A DNA stretch of 64,000 nt from Psychroserpens sp. SPM9 (GCF_025153525.1 NZ_JANZNR010000004.1:124001-188000); one strand, 5' to 3'. Shown: positions 35,261 through 44,378, numbered from the stretch's first letter. Notes: generated by a model not told the origin, from the letters alone. Made by a program: numbers and translations.

Positions 35261-36682
35261 TTAATCTAGAACGTCATAGAATTGAGGTCTAGCTTTCTTT
35301 ACTTCAAATTGCTTGTCTATGTAAAAAGTTCCACAGTTATTACTTACTCTGCATTGTACAGTATAAAAACCTTCAGGTGCTGTTGGTAATACTTCTACTT
35401 CTGTGAAAAAATCATTATTATAATTTTGACGAATATCAAAATATTGTCCTGCATTAGGGAATGAATAGCTAAAAACTACCCATTCTACATTTGTATAGCT
35501 TGAAAAGTTAGAGCTTGATGTTGAGAAGGCTCCAGTTTGGTAGTACTTTAGTAGGTTTGGGCCACTTATAACTGCTGATCCGCTAGGAGTAGGAGATCCT
35601 GTTGAAATATTTCTTCTAACCAAGTCACCGTTACTTAACTGTGCTTCAACATAAGTTCCGCCTATAACAGCACCATTATGCGCCAGTTCGACTGTAACTG
35701 TATTACCATTTTCTGAGACAATATTTAAATTTGTAGATACATGCCAATCCGCAACTGTAGCACCAGTAAGTGTATAAGTCGCTTGTCCTGAACAAAGTTG
35801 AGCTGGGCCATTAATACTAGTTATTGGATTAATTATAATATTTGTGCATCCACCATATAAGTAATCGACAGCAACAGCATCATAATTTGAAAAACCTAAT
35901 GAGTTTTGACCAACAATAAAGGCATTCATGACAGAATTAGGATCATTAATCGGTGTACCCGGTATTGGATTGTAGCCACCAGTTGAACTTGATTGATCAG
36001 TATGTACAAAACCAACGCAGTGTCCTATTTCATGAATAATAATATTTCTCATTTGATTATTGCTAGGAGGAGAGGTGTCAGTATTTGTAAAATCAAGATT
36101 GATGTAAACATATCCAAATGGATCCATATTTGAATCAGGTAACCCTGCTCGTCCTAAATAATTTGAAGGTAATACATCAGGGCTTTCAGGATCCATATCA
36201 CTAATTATTTTTATATCAGCATTTTGGGCATGATTTACTAAAACAAATTGCAAACAAGAATCATCAATTACGGTATTCCAATCAGATATAGCGTTAGTAA
36301 TGGGAATTAGCCATGGGTTTGGATCTTGCGAGATGACTCCTCCTGGGTCAGTAATTTTTGAATATACATTGATGATTCGAGGTGTCGTTCCATTTAATCC
36401 AACGGTATTGTCAGAATGTGCTTGTCTCTCAAAATTATCACTATAGTTGTTGTAATCCTCTATGTTTTTTGAAAATACTAAGTCACCTTCAACAATATAA
36501 GAGTTTTTAGTTTCTTTAATGTTGTCAATATCAAACCCCATTCGGGTTAATTGTTCTACCACAGGTGTAATTTTTAATTGTTCTTTTTCGGGTTCAAGAG
36601 TGTCTTTCGAACAATTTTGGAACATCAGTAGTGTTAAAAAAAGTACTAAAAATAGACGGATGTGTAAGTTTTTTTTTCTCAT
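35261..36682 (-). CDS. Secreted M57-type HEIGH zinc metalloprotease, lipoprotein
   Basis: This 473-residue protein has a lipoprotein signal (LFLTLLMFQNC, cysteine at 24). Residues about 100-275 form a metzincin-like domain with HEIGHCVGFVH: H217, H221 and H227 bind zinc and E218 is catalytic. This matches the M57 (dual-action HEIGH) peptidases. The N-terminal 25-90 region is likely a propeptide. Residues 285-460 are two Ig- or PKD-like beta domains (SINGPAQLCSGQATYTLTG and so on) with cysteines, as in surface proteins. It is probably on the outer membrane or cell surface and digests proteins. Its promoter region is shared with the divergent DUF2891 gene. Confidence 0.88.
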   Translation of the reverse strand: MRKKNLHIRLFLVLFLTLLMFQNCSKDTLEPEKEQLKITPVVEQLTRMGFDIDNIKETKNSYIVEGDLVFSKNIEDYNNYSDNFERQAHSDNTVGLNGTTPRIINVYSKITDPGGVISQDPNPWLIPITNAISDWNTVIDDSCLQFVLVNHAQNADIKIISDMDPESPDVLPSNYLGRAGLPDSNMDPFGYVYINLDFTNTDTSPPSNNQMRNIIIHEIGHCVGFVHTDQSSSTGGYNPIPGTPINDPNSVMNAFIVGQNSLGFSNYDAVAVDYLYGGCTNIIINPITSINGPAQLCSGQATYTLTGATVADWHVSTNLNIVSENGNTVTVELAHNGAVIGGTYVEAQLSNGDLVRRNISTGSPTPSGSAVISGPNLLKYYQTGAFSTSSSNFSSYTNVEWVVFSYSFPNAGQYFDIRQNYNNDFFTEVEVLPTAPEGFYTVQCRVSNNCGTFYIDKQFEVKKARPQFYDVLD

Positions 36683-36772
36683 GATTTGATTTAGATTTAA
36701 AAATAAAGCGTTGTTGTTTTAAAAGTAAGAAAATTCAACAGTAAAACAATAAGAATTAGTGTTAAAATATTG

Positions 36773-36786
36773 AAATACATGTATTT
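36773..36786. promoter_or_regulatory. Perfect 14-base palindrome in a divergent promoter region
   Basis: AAATACATGTATTT is a perfect inverted repeat about midway in the 214-base gap between the metalloprotease (minus) and the DUF2891/5-oxoprolinase operon (plus). It could bind a dimeric regulator. The A/T-rich context makes chance palindromes more likely. Confidence 0.35.
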
Positions 36787-36896
36787 ATGTTTTTGTGCTT
36801 TGTTGTGTGTAAATGCTGTAAGGTCTATGGATTATAGAATTTTTTCGAATTTAAATTTTAAAATTATGTTAGAATTTAAAATCTTAAATTTATAAC

Positions 36897-38015
36897 ATGA
36901 AAAACTATCACATCCTTTGGATTGCACTTTTGCTTTTGGGTTGCAATACTTCCGAAGAACAAAAAAGTAAAACACCAGAGGTAACCACAAAGATTGAACA
37001 GGTTAAAACACCAGCAATCGACTTAGAGCAAGCTAATCGCTTGGCGCAATTGCCTATTCATTGTATCCAAACCGAATATCCAAACAAACTCAATCAAACC
37101 ATTGGTAGTGATGCCGACTTACAATCACCTCAAGACTTGCATCCAACATTTTACGGGTGTTTTGACTGGCACTCGGCAGTTCATGGTCATTGGAGTTTGG
37201 TGAGTTTATTAAAGCAATTTCCAGATTTAGATACTGCTGACGCTGCAAAAAAGATGCTTCTTGAGAATATGTCTAAAGCAAATATAGAAGCTGAAGTGGC
37301 TTATTTCTTCGGAAAGTACAATACAACGTATGAACGTACTTATGGCTGGGCATGGTTATTAAAGCTTGCTGAAGAATTGCATACCTGGGATGATCCAATA
37401 GCCAGAGAACTGGAAGCTAATTTACAACCGCTCACCGATTTGATTGTTAGTAAATATCTGGAATTTCTACCAAAGTTGAATTACCCTATTCGTGTTGGTG
37501 AGCATCCTAATACGGCTTTCGGACTCTCATTTGCGTATGATTATGCAAAAACACTTAGACATAAAGAACTGCAAGATGTAATTGAGCAACGGGCTAAAGA
37601 TTTTTATAATCAAGATCAAGGTTGTCCGCTAACTTGGGAGCCTAGTGGCTTCGATTTTTTGTCACCTTGCTTCGAAGAAGCGGCACTGATGAAACGCGTG
37701 TTGCCTATTGAAGATTTTAAAATTTGGCTCAACGATTTCCTTCCGCAGTTAAAAGACCAAAATTTTAGTTTAGATACAGGGAAAGTAAGTGATAGAACCG
37801 ATGGGAAACTCGTGCACCTCGATGGTGTTAATTTTTCAAGAGCATGGAGTCTCAATGAAATTGCTCGGGATTTACCTGAATATGCGCATCTTAAAACCAT
37901 AGCGAATCAACACATCAATTATTCCTTGCCAAGTATTGTTGGTGATAGTTATGAAGGTGGTCATTGGCTCGGTAGCTTTGCGATTTATGCTTTAAATTCT
38001 GTAGAACGTGATTAA
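36897..38015 (+). CDS. DUF2891 family lipoprotein
   Basis: This 372-residue protein has a lipoprotein signal (IALLLLGCNTSE, cysteine at 16). The DUF2891 signature is at the start of the domain (CFDWHSAVHGHWSL, 88-101), followed by helical repeats (YERTYGWAWLLKLAEELHTW, CLEEA-like FLSPCFEEAALMKRVL, HLDGVNFSRAWSL). The family looks like an alpha/alpha barrel of unknown activity, and the conserved W-H and D-W-H residues suggest a hydrolase or sugar/amino acid binding site. It overlaps the NRAMP-like gene by 8 bases, so it belongs to the 5-oxoprolinase operon. That context is the best clue to its role. Confidence 0.85.
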   Translation: MKNYHILWIALLLLGCNTSEEQKSKTPEVTTKIEQVKTPAIDLEQANRLAQLPIHCIQTEYPNKLNQTIGSDADLQSPQDLHPTFYGCFDWHSAVHGHWSLVSLLKQFPDLDTADAAKKMLLENMSKANIEAEVAYFFGKYNTTYERTYGWAWLLKLAEELHTWDDPIARELEANLQPLTDLIVSKYLEFLPKLNYPIRVGEHPNTAFGLSFAYDYAKTLRHKELQDVIEQRAKDFYNQDQGCPLTWEPSGFDFLSPCFEEAALMKRVLPIEDFKIWLNDFLPQLKDQNFSLDTGKVSDRTDGKLVHLDGVNFSRAWSLNEIARDLPEYAHLKTIANQHINYSLPSIVGDSYEGGHWLGSFAIYALNSVERD

Positions 38016-39234
38016 AAACTGGTTTAGAAATATTGGTCCGGGACCTCTCGTAGCTGCCGCTTTTATTGGTCCGGGAACCGTTACAGTTTGTACTTTGGCT
38101 GGTGTGAATTTTGGATTTTCACTGCTTTGGGCCATGTTGCTGTCTATAGTTGCAACAGTTGTTTTACAAGAAATGTCGGCACGATTGGGCATTGTTTCGC
38201 AAAAGGGTTTATCTGAAATTATTAGATCTGAAATTCCGAATCCGTTAGTTCGAACCTTAGCCATTGTATTGATTCTTTCGGCTATTGTAATTGGAAATGC
38301 CGCTTATGAAGCTGGAAACATAAGTGGTAGTGTACTTGGTTTAGAAACCTTATTTGGTGCTTCTCAAATTGTGATTGGTGATATTTCATTTGCAGTTTTT
38401 CCACTAATTATTGGTGCTATAGCTTTTGTTTTACTTTATATTGGCAATTATAAAATCTTAGAAAAAGCTCTAATTTCCTTGGTAATTTTGATGAGCCTGG
38501 CCTTTTTAATTACAGCAATATTGACAAAACCTGATATGTCTCAAATTTTTAAGGGTTTGTTCATGCCTAAGTTTACAGATGAAAATATTCTTACTGTTAT
38601 CGCTTTGGTTGGGACCACAGTGGTGCCTTATAATTTATTTCTTCATGCGTCTTTAGTAAAAGAAAAATGGAAAGATACTAGCGATTTAAAATTTGCTAGA
38701 AAAGATACTATTGTTGCTGTTGTTTTAGGCGGAATTGTTTCGATGTGCATTATAATTTCAGCGGCTGCTATAAAAACTGTTGAAGTCACTAATGCGGCTG
38801 ATTTGGCTAAAGGTTTGGAGCCTCTTTTCGGTCGATTCTCGTCTTATTTTTTGTCATTGGGATTATTCGCAGCTGGAATAACAAGTGCGATTACAGCGCC
38901 TTTGGCTGCGGCTTACGTGGCTTCAGGATGCTTAGGATGGCGTACGCATATGAAAGCAAAACGGTTTCGAATGGTATGGATGTTTATTTTAGGTTTGGGC
39001 GTCTTGTTTTCATCAATAGGCTTTAAATCTATTGAAATTATAAAGTTTGCGCAGGTTGCTAACGGATTGCTATTACCTGTAATTGCTGGGTTTTTATTAT
39101 GGATAATGAACAAAACCTCAATTCTTGGAAGGTATAAAAACTCATTAATTCAAAATGTTTTAGGGTTTGTTATCTTCGGAATAGCTTTATTTTTAGGTGT
39201 TAAGAGTATCTTGAAAGTGTTTAATGTATTGTAA
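38008..39234 (+). CDS. NRAMP-related (YcsG-like) membrane transporter lacking canonical metal-binding motifs
   Basis: This 408-residue protein has 11 predicted helices. It starts with GTG at 38008, overlapping the DUF2891 gene. The N-terminal GPLVAAAFIGPGTV is recognisably NRAMP TM1, but the DPGN metal motif is GPGT (21-24). In TM6 the MPH motif is replaced by VPY (within TTVVPYN, about 203-209). Without those Asp, Asn, Met and His ligands, classical Mn/Fe transport is unlikely. Bacillus subtilis has a similar NRAMP-like gene, ycsG, beside its pxpA/B/C genes. I infer that it transports 5-oxoproline or a related small acid, or an ion coupled to that pathway. Confidence 0.87.
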   Translation: MIKNWFRNIGPGPLVAAAFIGPGTVTVCTLAGVNFGFSLLWAMLLSIVATVVLQEMSARLGIVSQKGLSEIIRSEIPNPLVRTLAIVLILSAIVIGNAAYEAGNISGSVLGLETLFGASQIVIGDISFAVFPLIIGAIAFVLLYIGNYKILEKALISLVILMSLAFLITAILTKPDMSQIFKGLFMPKFTDENILTVIALVGTTVVPYNLFLHASLVKEKWKDTSDLKFARKDTIVAVVLGGIVSMCIIISAAAIKTVEVTNAADLAKGLEPLFGRFSSYFLSLGLFAAGITSAITAPLAAAYVASGCLGWRTHMKAKRFRMVWMFILGLGVLFSSIGFKSIEIIKFAQVANGLLLPVIAGFLLWIMNKTSILGRYKNSLIQNVLGFVIFGIALFLGVKSILKVFNVL

Positions 39235-39239
39235 TTTAC

Positions 39240-39974
39240 GTGTATAAAATAGACCTCAATTGTGATTTAGGAGAAGGTGTTGGTAACGAAGCCTTATTAA
39301 TGCCATTACTGTCATCATGTAATATTGCTTGTGGTGGTCATGCAGGCAATGTGTCTACGATGGAAACGGTTACAGCGCTTGCAAATCGTTATCAGGTAAA
39401 AATTGGAGCGCATCCGTCGTTCCCAGATCAGGAGAATTTTGGACGGAAAATTATAAAAATGTCTCAGAAAGACCTTCAGGATAGTATTTACAGTCAAGTA
39501 CAAGGTTTAAAAATTATTCTCGATAAGCAAGATTTGCCACTGCATCATATTAAACCTCATGGCGCTTTATATAATCTTGCTGCTATTGATGAAGAAACTG
39601 CAACAGCTATTGTTAAGGTGGTAAAACGATTTGGACCTCATGTCTTTTTATATACGCCTTATCAATCGGTGGTTTCTCAAATAGCAGTTAGTGCTGGTGT
39701 AAAAGTTAAGTTTGAAGCATTTGCCGATCGCAATTATAATGATGATTTAACTTTAGTCTCGAGAACAAAAACACAGGCTTTGATACATGATTCGGAAACG
39801 ATGTTTCGACATATTTATCAAATAGTTTTGAATGAAAAAGTGACGACAATTAATGGGGTAGAAGTGACGCTAAAAGCAGATACATTTTGTGTGCATGGTG
39901 ATGGCGAAAATGTGGTTGAAAACCTAACGGATTTAATATTAAAATTAAAGCAAAATATGATTGAAATTTCTTAG
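39240..39974 (+). CDS. pxpA: 5-oxoprolinase subunit A (LamB/YcsF family)
   Basis: PxpA works with PxpB and PxpC to cleave 5-oxoproline (pyroglutamate) to glutamate with ATP. The 244-residue protein begins with the signature DLNCDLGEG, then NIACGGHAG, GAHPSFPD and HIKPHGALYN, as in the family. The start is GTG at 39240, five bases after the transporter stop. Its end lies 4 bases before the preferred ATG of pxpB. Confidence 0.95.
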   Translation: MYKIDLNCDLGEGVGNEALLMPLLSSCNIACGGHAGNVSTMETVTALANRYQVKIGAHPSFPDQENFGRKIIKMSQKDLQDSIYSQVQGLKIILDKQDLPLHHIKPHGALYNLAAIDEETATAIVKVVKRFGPHVFLYTPYQSVVSQIAVSAGVKVKFEAFADRNYNDDLTLVSRTKTQALIHDSETMFRHIYQIVLNEKVTTINGVEVTLKADTFCVHGDGENVVENLTDLILKLKQNMIEIS

Positions 39975-39978
39975 ATTT

Positions 39979-40713
39979 ATGTTGAAATTTAACCTCACAT
40001 ATCGACGCTTTTCAGAACGGTCTATTTTGGTAGAATGGCCTTCAGAAATCAACGAAAACATACTTCACGATGTGTTAGATTTTAAAAATAAACTAGAAAA
40101 CACTAATATTAAAGAAATAGTTCAGGTAAATAACGCATATAATTCGTTATTAATTATTTACATGTTTACTATTGATAATGCCTATGATGAAATTAAGAGG
40201 CTTAAAGCACATTATTCTAATCGCGATCATTTAGAAAAATCTGTTTTTAATCTTTGGAAAATCCCTGTGTGTTATGATGAAGAATTCGGGATAGATTTAG
40301 TAGAGATTTCAGAAAAAAAAAACTGCTCGAAAGCTCAAATTATTCAGCTGCATTCTGAACCCATTTATACCGTTTATTTTATTGGATTTTTACCTGGATT
40401 TTTATACTTAGGCGGATTGGATAAACGCTTGCATTTTCCGCGAAAAAAAAGTCCGAGATTACAAATAAAAAAAGGTGCCGTTGCGATTGGCGGACCACAA
40501 ACAGGAGTGTATCCAAATGAGAGTCCTGGAGGTTGGAATATTATCGGCAATTCGCCAATAGTGTTTTTTGAAACCAACCAGGTAGAACCTTGTTTCGCTA
40601 AAGCAGGTGATAAAGTTCAATTTGTTCCTATTAGCAAATCTGAATATGATGTGATACATGAGGAGATAGAAAACGGTTGCTATCAACTAGAAAATGAAGT
40701 GTACCATGGTTGA
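39979..40713 (+). CDS. pxpB: 5-oxoprolinase subunit B (KipI-like)
   Basis: Residues are numbered from the ATG at 39979 (244 residues). An upstream TTG at 39961 would overlap pxpA and add six residues. The carboxylase-type allophanate-hydrolase subunit 1 domain shows RSILVEWP near the start, IPVCYDEEFG, the block IGFLPGFLYLGGLD and IGGPQTGVYPNESPGGWNIIG. In Bacillus the homologue KipI also inhibits the sporulation kinase, but in a non-sporulating flavobacterium the enzyme role is the likely one. It overlaps pxpC by 8 bases. Confidence 0.95.
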   Translation: MLKFNLTYRRFSERSILVEWPSEINENILHDVLDFKNKLENTNIKEIVQVNNAYNSLLIIYMFTIDNAYDEIKRLKAHYSNRDHLEKSVFNLWKIPVCYDEEFGIDLVEISEKKNCSKAQIIQLHSEPIYTVYFIGFLPGFLYLGGLDKRLHFPRKKSPRLQIKKGAVAIGGPQTGVYPNESPGGWNIIGNSPIVFFETNQVEPCFAKAGDKVQFVPISKSEYDVIHEEIENGCYQLENEVYHG

Positions 40714-41554
40714 AGTTATTAAAACAGGACTGTTGGATACGATTCAAGATTTTGGTCGCTCGAAATTTATGAGCTATGGTGTACCTATCTCGGGTGTTAT
40801 GGATCGTTATTCGGCAGGTTTAGCAAATTCTATCCTTGGAAACGATAAAAATGCAGCCGTTATAGAGTGTGTGGGTTTTGGGCCCAGGCTTAAGTTCTTA
40901 CAAGGTTCTGTGATCTGCATTACAGGTGCCGATATGAGTGCAACTTTAAACTCTAAACCCATAAAAAACAATACAGTAATTACTGTAAAACTTGGTGATG
41001 AATTAGCCTTTGGAGCGCTAATTTATGGTTGTCGCAGCTATGTTTCCGTTTTTGGTGGTTTTCAAACCGAAACTGTTATGGAGAGTCGTAGTATGTTCAA
41101 GCCGGTTACTTCTAATTTTAGACTTCAAAAGGGAGATCTTATACCAATTTCCGAAGTAAATATAGCAACGCAAGTCAGTTATTCGAGTATAAAAGTGAAT
41201 GCGACACATTTTGAAACTACGGTTTTGGAAGTTATTAAAGGACCAGAATTTGATAATTTAAGCCAACAAGCTCAAGTAGCATTGTTTGAAAACGATTTTG
41301 TGATCTCTAATTCCAGTAATCGTATGGCTTATCAATTTGAAAACAGAATTGAAAACACCTTGGCCCCAATCATTACATCTCTGGTTTTGCCTGGTACGGT
41401 GCAGTTAACGCCTTCAGGAAGCCTAATCGTTTTAATGAGAGACTGTCAAACCACTGGAGGCTATCCCCGAATATTCCAACTTACAGAGACAGCCATTAAT
41501 ATGCTATCTCAGAAGTTTTTAGGTCATATGATTCGGTTTAAATGTAAAAATTAG
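40706..41554 (+). CDS. pxpC: 5-oxoprolinase subunit C (KipA-like)
   Basis: The ATG at 40706 gives 282 residues beginning MVEVIKTGLLDTIQDFGR, the usual family start. An ATG at 40694 would add four residues. It is the allophanate-hydrolase subunit 2-type (CT_A_B) domain, with VPISGVMDRYSAGLAN, ITGADMSATLN, SFGG-like VFGGFQ and a late MRDCQTTGGYPRI block. It is the last gene of the operon. I find no convincing terminator hairpin after it. Confidence 0.95.
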   Translation: MVEVIKTGLLDTIQDFGRSKFMSYGVPISGVMDRYSAGLANSILGNDKNAAVIECVGFGPRLKFLQGSVICITGADMSATLNSKPIKNNTVITVKLGDELAFGALIYGCRSYVSVFGGFQTETVMESRSMFKPVTSNFRLQKGDLIPISEVNIATQVSYSSIKVNATHFETTVLEVIKGPEFDNLSQQAQVALFENDFVISNSSNRMAYQFENRIENTLAPIITSLVLPGTVQLTPSGSLIVLMRDCQTTGGYPRIFQLTETAINMLSQKFLGHMIRFKCKN

Positions 41555-41644
41555 TAGGAAAAGACTTAGATTTTAACACAATTTGTGGTTTTGTATTAAG
41601 ATTTTCAATACATTACAGCGCAATTAATTCAAACTGATCAAATT

Positions 41645-42163
41645 ATGAAAAAATTAGTACTACTTATTTTAGGCTTTATTTTAGGGGCATTAGCCATGTA
41701 TTTTTACTGTCAGAAAGACGGCGGATTAGAAGGTATGGAACCAGACGATCCAAAAGGTTTAATAACTCCAGCAGAAATTAAAGCGTTGACCCATGCTTAT
41801 AATCCGAGGTATGATTCCATTACAAATCAATTTTTTAGAGGTGTTCAAGGTGGCGATAATAGATCGTCATGGTATGATTTAGAGGATCTGCGAAATTATT
41901 TAATTATCGCTGAAAATCAAGCGAAAGACTTGAACTATAAGATGGACGGAGTTAGAATTTATTTAGGAGCTCATCCTACTCAAGGTAATATTCCTGGTTA
42001 TACAACGATGTTATTTGTGCCAACCGGACAGCCGATAACAACTTCTGAAGGTAAAATGTTTAACTTTGCTCTTCAAACAGGAGGTGGCGGTGATATTCCA
42101 GGAGGTCTTGGTTTAGATAAAGGTACTGAAGGAGTGCCACCAGGCGCCAATTACCCACAATAG
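41645..42163 (+). CDS. Membrane-tethered hypothetical protein
   Basis: This 172-residue protein has one N-terminal membrane anchor (LVLLILGFILGALAMYFYC) and a soluble domain with LITPAEIKALTHAYNPRYD and WYDLEDLRNYLIIAENQAKD, ending in a glycine/proline-rich tail. I have seen this pattern in flavobacteria but know no function. The domain would face the periplasm. It lies 18 bases before the 7TM gene and may form one unit with it and the kinase. Confidence 0.7.
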   Translation: MKKLVLLILGFILGALAMYFYCQKDGGLEGMEPDDPKGLITPAEIKALTHAYNPRYDSITNQFFRGVQGGDNRSSWYDLEDLRNYLIIAENQAKDLNYKMDGVRIYLGAHPTQGNIPGYTTMLFVPTGQPITTSEGKMFNFALQTGGGGDIPGGLGLDKGTEGVPPGANYPQ

Positions 42164-42181
42164 AATTAATAAAACTATCAT

Positions 42182-42892
42182 TTGAGAGATTTTTTAATAG
42201 ATAATTATTCAGTAATAACTAAATCAGTAGAGTTTATTGCTGCATTGTCTGGTACTATCTATTTAAAAAAAAACAAGAATTCTGTTCTTAAAATTTTTGT
42301 AGTCTATCTATGGCTAACATTTATTGTAGAACTTATTGGAGAATACACAGGTATATTACAGAATAATTACGATTATGAATGGTATATTAATTTAAAAAAC
42401 AGTGTTTTTTGTCCTAATACATGGCTTTACAACATTTATACCTTTCTTTCTATTGGTTTGTTAGGTATATTTTATTCTGGTTTGCTTAGTAGTAAACCAT
42501 TTAAATTAATAATTAGGAGTATTGTATTGATATACAGTATTTTTTCTTTGATATATTATACATTTACTGATGCCTTTTTCGTGATGGGTTTACCTTTTGA
42601 CGATATTTTGGCATCAGTAATTGTTTCTATTTATGTTATCTTATATTTTATTGAGTTAATGAAGAGTGAGTATATCTTACTATATTATAGATTACCATCA
42701 TTTTATATTAGTGTAGCATTATTACTGTGGTATCTTTGTGTAACACCTCTATTTATTTTTAACGAATATTTCAGGGCTGTAAATACTGATTTTGTGATGT
42801 TTAGATATCTTCTGTTACTATTTATTAATATTTTTACGTATTTATGTTTTGCATTCGGCTTTTGGTATTCGCTCAAGATGAGCAAGCAATAA
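42182..42892 (+). CDS. Seven-helix membrane protein paired with a histidine kinase
   Basis: This 236-residue protein starts with TTG at 42182 and has about seven hydrophobic helices across its length, for example VLKIFVVYLWLTFIVELIG and LLLFINIFTYLCFAFGFWY. There are no long soluble parts. The last 49 bases overlap the histidine kinase gene, which itself has only one membrane helix. I infer that it is the sensor or membrane module for that kinase. It is more A/T-rich than most neighbours, as is usual for membrane genes here. Confidence 0.75.
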   Translation: MRDFLIDNYSVITKSVEFIAALSGTIYLKKNKNSVLKIFVVYLWLTFIVELIGEYTGILQNNYDYEWYINLKNSVFCPNTWLYNIYTFLSIGLLGIFYSGLLSSKPFKLIIRSIVLIYSIFSLIYYTFTDAFFVMGLPFDDILASVIVSIYVILYFIELMKSEYILLYYRLPSFYISVALLLWYLCVTPLFIFNEYFRAVNTDFVMFRYLLLLFINIFTYLCFAFGFWYSLKMSKQ

Positions 42893-43659
42893 ATAAAGAG
42901 CAAATAGCTTTAATTGGCTATGTCATTTTTGCTGTCTTATTATTATCAGTTATGGTCATACTCTTCTTTATGACCTTTCAGAAGCGAAAGAACAAACTTT
43001 TATTAGACCAAATTGAGCAACAAAAAGCATTTGATGAAGAAATTTCTCGCACACAAACTGAAATACAAGAGCAAACCTTAAAACATATTAGTTGGGAGCT
43101 ACACGATAATGTTGGTCAGCTACTAGCTTATGCGAATATGCAACTCAATATGATAAGTGCGAAAGTCCCAGAGGACATCAAAGACAAAGTCACAGAAACG
43201 ACACAAATTGTAAAAGATAGTTTGACTGAAGTTCGTGCTTTATCAAAATCTTTAAATAACGATGTGTTGTTAAATATGGGGCTTGAGGCTTCTATTTTAA
43301 ATGAACTCAACCGACTTAAACGCATGCAGTTTGCGACTGCTGAATTGAGTGTTGTAGGAGAAAAACAAGACTTTAGAGATAAAAAACATGAAATTATTAT
43401 TTTTAGAATTTTGCAGGAATTTCTTTCAAATTCAGTAAAATATTCTGAAGCTCATAATTTAAATGTTGAATTGAATTATTCAGAAGACCAACTAGTTATA
43501 ACAGCTTCTGATGATGGGATAGGCTTTGATGTTGCTACTGCTGAAAAAGGTTCCGGACTTATTAATATGAAAAATAGAGCAGAACTTATTGGTGCCACAT
43601 TTGACATCAAATCAGAACCTCAAAATGGGGTAACGCTTATTGTAAATTATCCGCTTTAA
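42844..43659 (+). CDS. HisKA_3 (NarX/DegS-type) sensor histidine kinase
   Basis: This 271-residue protein has one membrane helix (about 21-43), a coiled-coil (50-80), the HisKA_3 dimerisation box with H87 in WELHDNVGQLL and an HATPase domain with FRILQEFLSNSVKYSEA (N box), DDGIGFD and GSGLINMKNRAELIG. Kinases of this type work with NarL/LuxR-type response regulators. None is adjacent: the next gene is on the other strand and shares the stop region TTAA. Its regulator must be elsewhere, or the RR gene was lost. Confidence 0.92.
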   Translation: MFCIRLLVFAQDEQAINKEQIALIGYVIFAVLLLSVMVILFFMTFQKRKNKLLLDQIEQQKAFDEEISRTQTEIQEQTLKHISWELHDNVGQLLAYANMQLNMISAKVPEDIKDKVTETTQIVKDSLTEVRALSKSLNNDVLLNMGLEASILNELNRLKRMQFATAELSVVGEKQDFRDKKHEIIIFRILQEFLSNSVKYSEAHNLNVELNYSEDQLVITASDDGIGFDVATAEKGSGLINMKNRAELIGATFDIKSEPQNGVTLIVNYPL

Positions 43660-44363
43660 TGTGTTTCACAAGCTTTCCAAATAGGATCTTCTGGTAAGGG
43701 AGCAGTGACGTTGATAATTTCTTTTGAAACCGGATGCGTAAATTGTAAGTGCCTTGCATGTAAACTGATACTGGCATCTTTATTACTACGTTCAAAGCCG
43801 TATTTTAAATCGCCTTTTATTGGTGAGCCTATTTGTGCTAACTGACATCTAATTTGGTGATGTCTTCCCGTTTCTAGTTCTATTTCTAATAAGAAATAAT
43901 GGTCTAGAGCTTTCAGGGTTTTATAATGCAAAATAGCTTTTTTACTATCTTTTATTTCTTTTGAATAGGCTGTAGATTTATTCTTTTGCGGGTTTTTCTT
44001 TAGCCAATTAATCAAAGTGCCTTGAGGCTGCTCAGGCGCATGTTTTACGATGGCCCAATAGGTTTTGTTAGCTTTTTTTTCGGCAAATAATTTATTGAGT
44101 CGAGGTAAAGCTTTGCTGGTTTTTGAAAATAAAACAATACCTGTGGTTGGTCTGTCTAATCGATGCACCACACCTAAATAAACATTTCCGGGTTTGTTGT
44201 ATTTGTCTTTAATATACTCTTTGACAACGTCGCTTAACGGCTTGTCTCCAGTTTTATCACCTTGTACAATATCACCTGCGCGTTTATTCACGATGATGAT
44301 ATGATTGTCTTCGTAAATGACCTGAAGGTTATTTTTATGAGATATAATTTTATCTTTTGACAA
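43656..44363 (-). CDS. RluA-family pseudouridine synthase
   Basis: The 235-residue enzyme isomerises uridine to pseudouridine in rRNA or tRNA. The catalytic aspartate is in VVHRLDRPTTG, with later blocks YWAIVKH, LLEIELETGRHHQIR and GDLKYG. It lacks an S4 domain and starts with TTG at 44363, since no ATG is available. The exact target cannot be told from sequence. It follows panB after 15 bases on the same strand. Confidence 0.92.
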   Translation of the reverse strand: MSKDKIISHKNNLQVIYEDNHIIIVNKRAGDIVQGDKTGDKPLSDVVKEYIKDKYNKPGNVYLGVVHRLDRPTTGIVLFSKTSKALPRLNKLFAEKKANKTYWAIVKHAPEQPQGTLINWLKKNPQKNKSTAYSKEIKDSKKAILHYKTLKALDHYFLLEIELETGRHHQIRCQLAQIGSPIKGDLKYGFERSNKDASISLHARHLQFTHPVSKEIINVTAPLPEDPIWKACETH

Positions 44364-44378
44364 GTTTATCAGGCTTGA

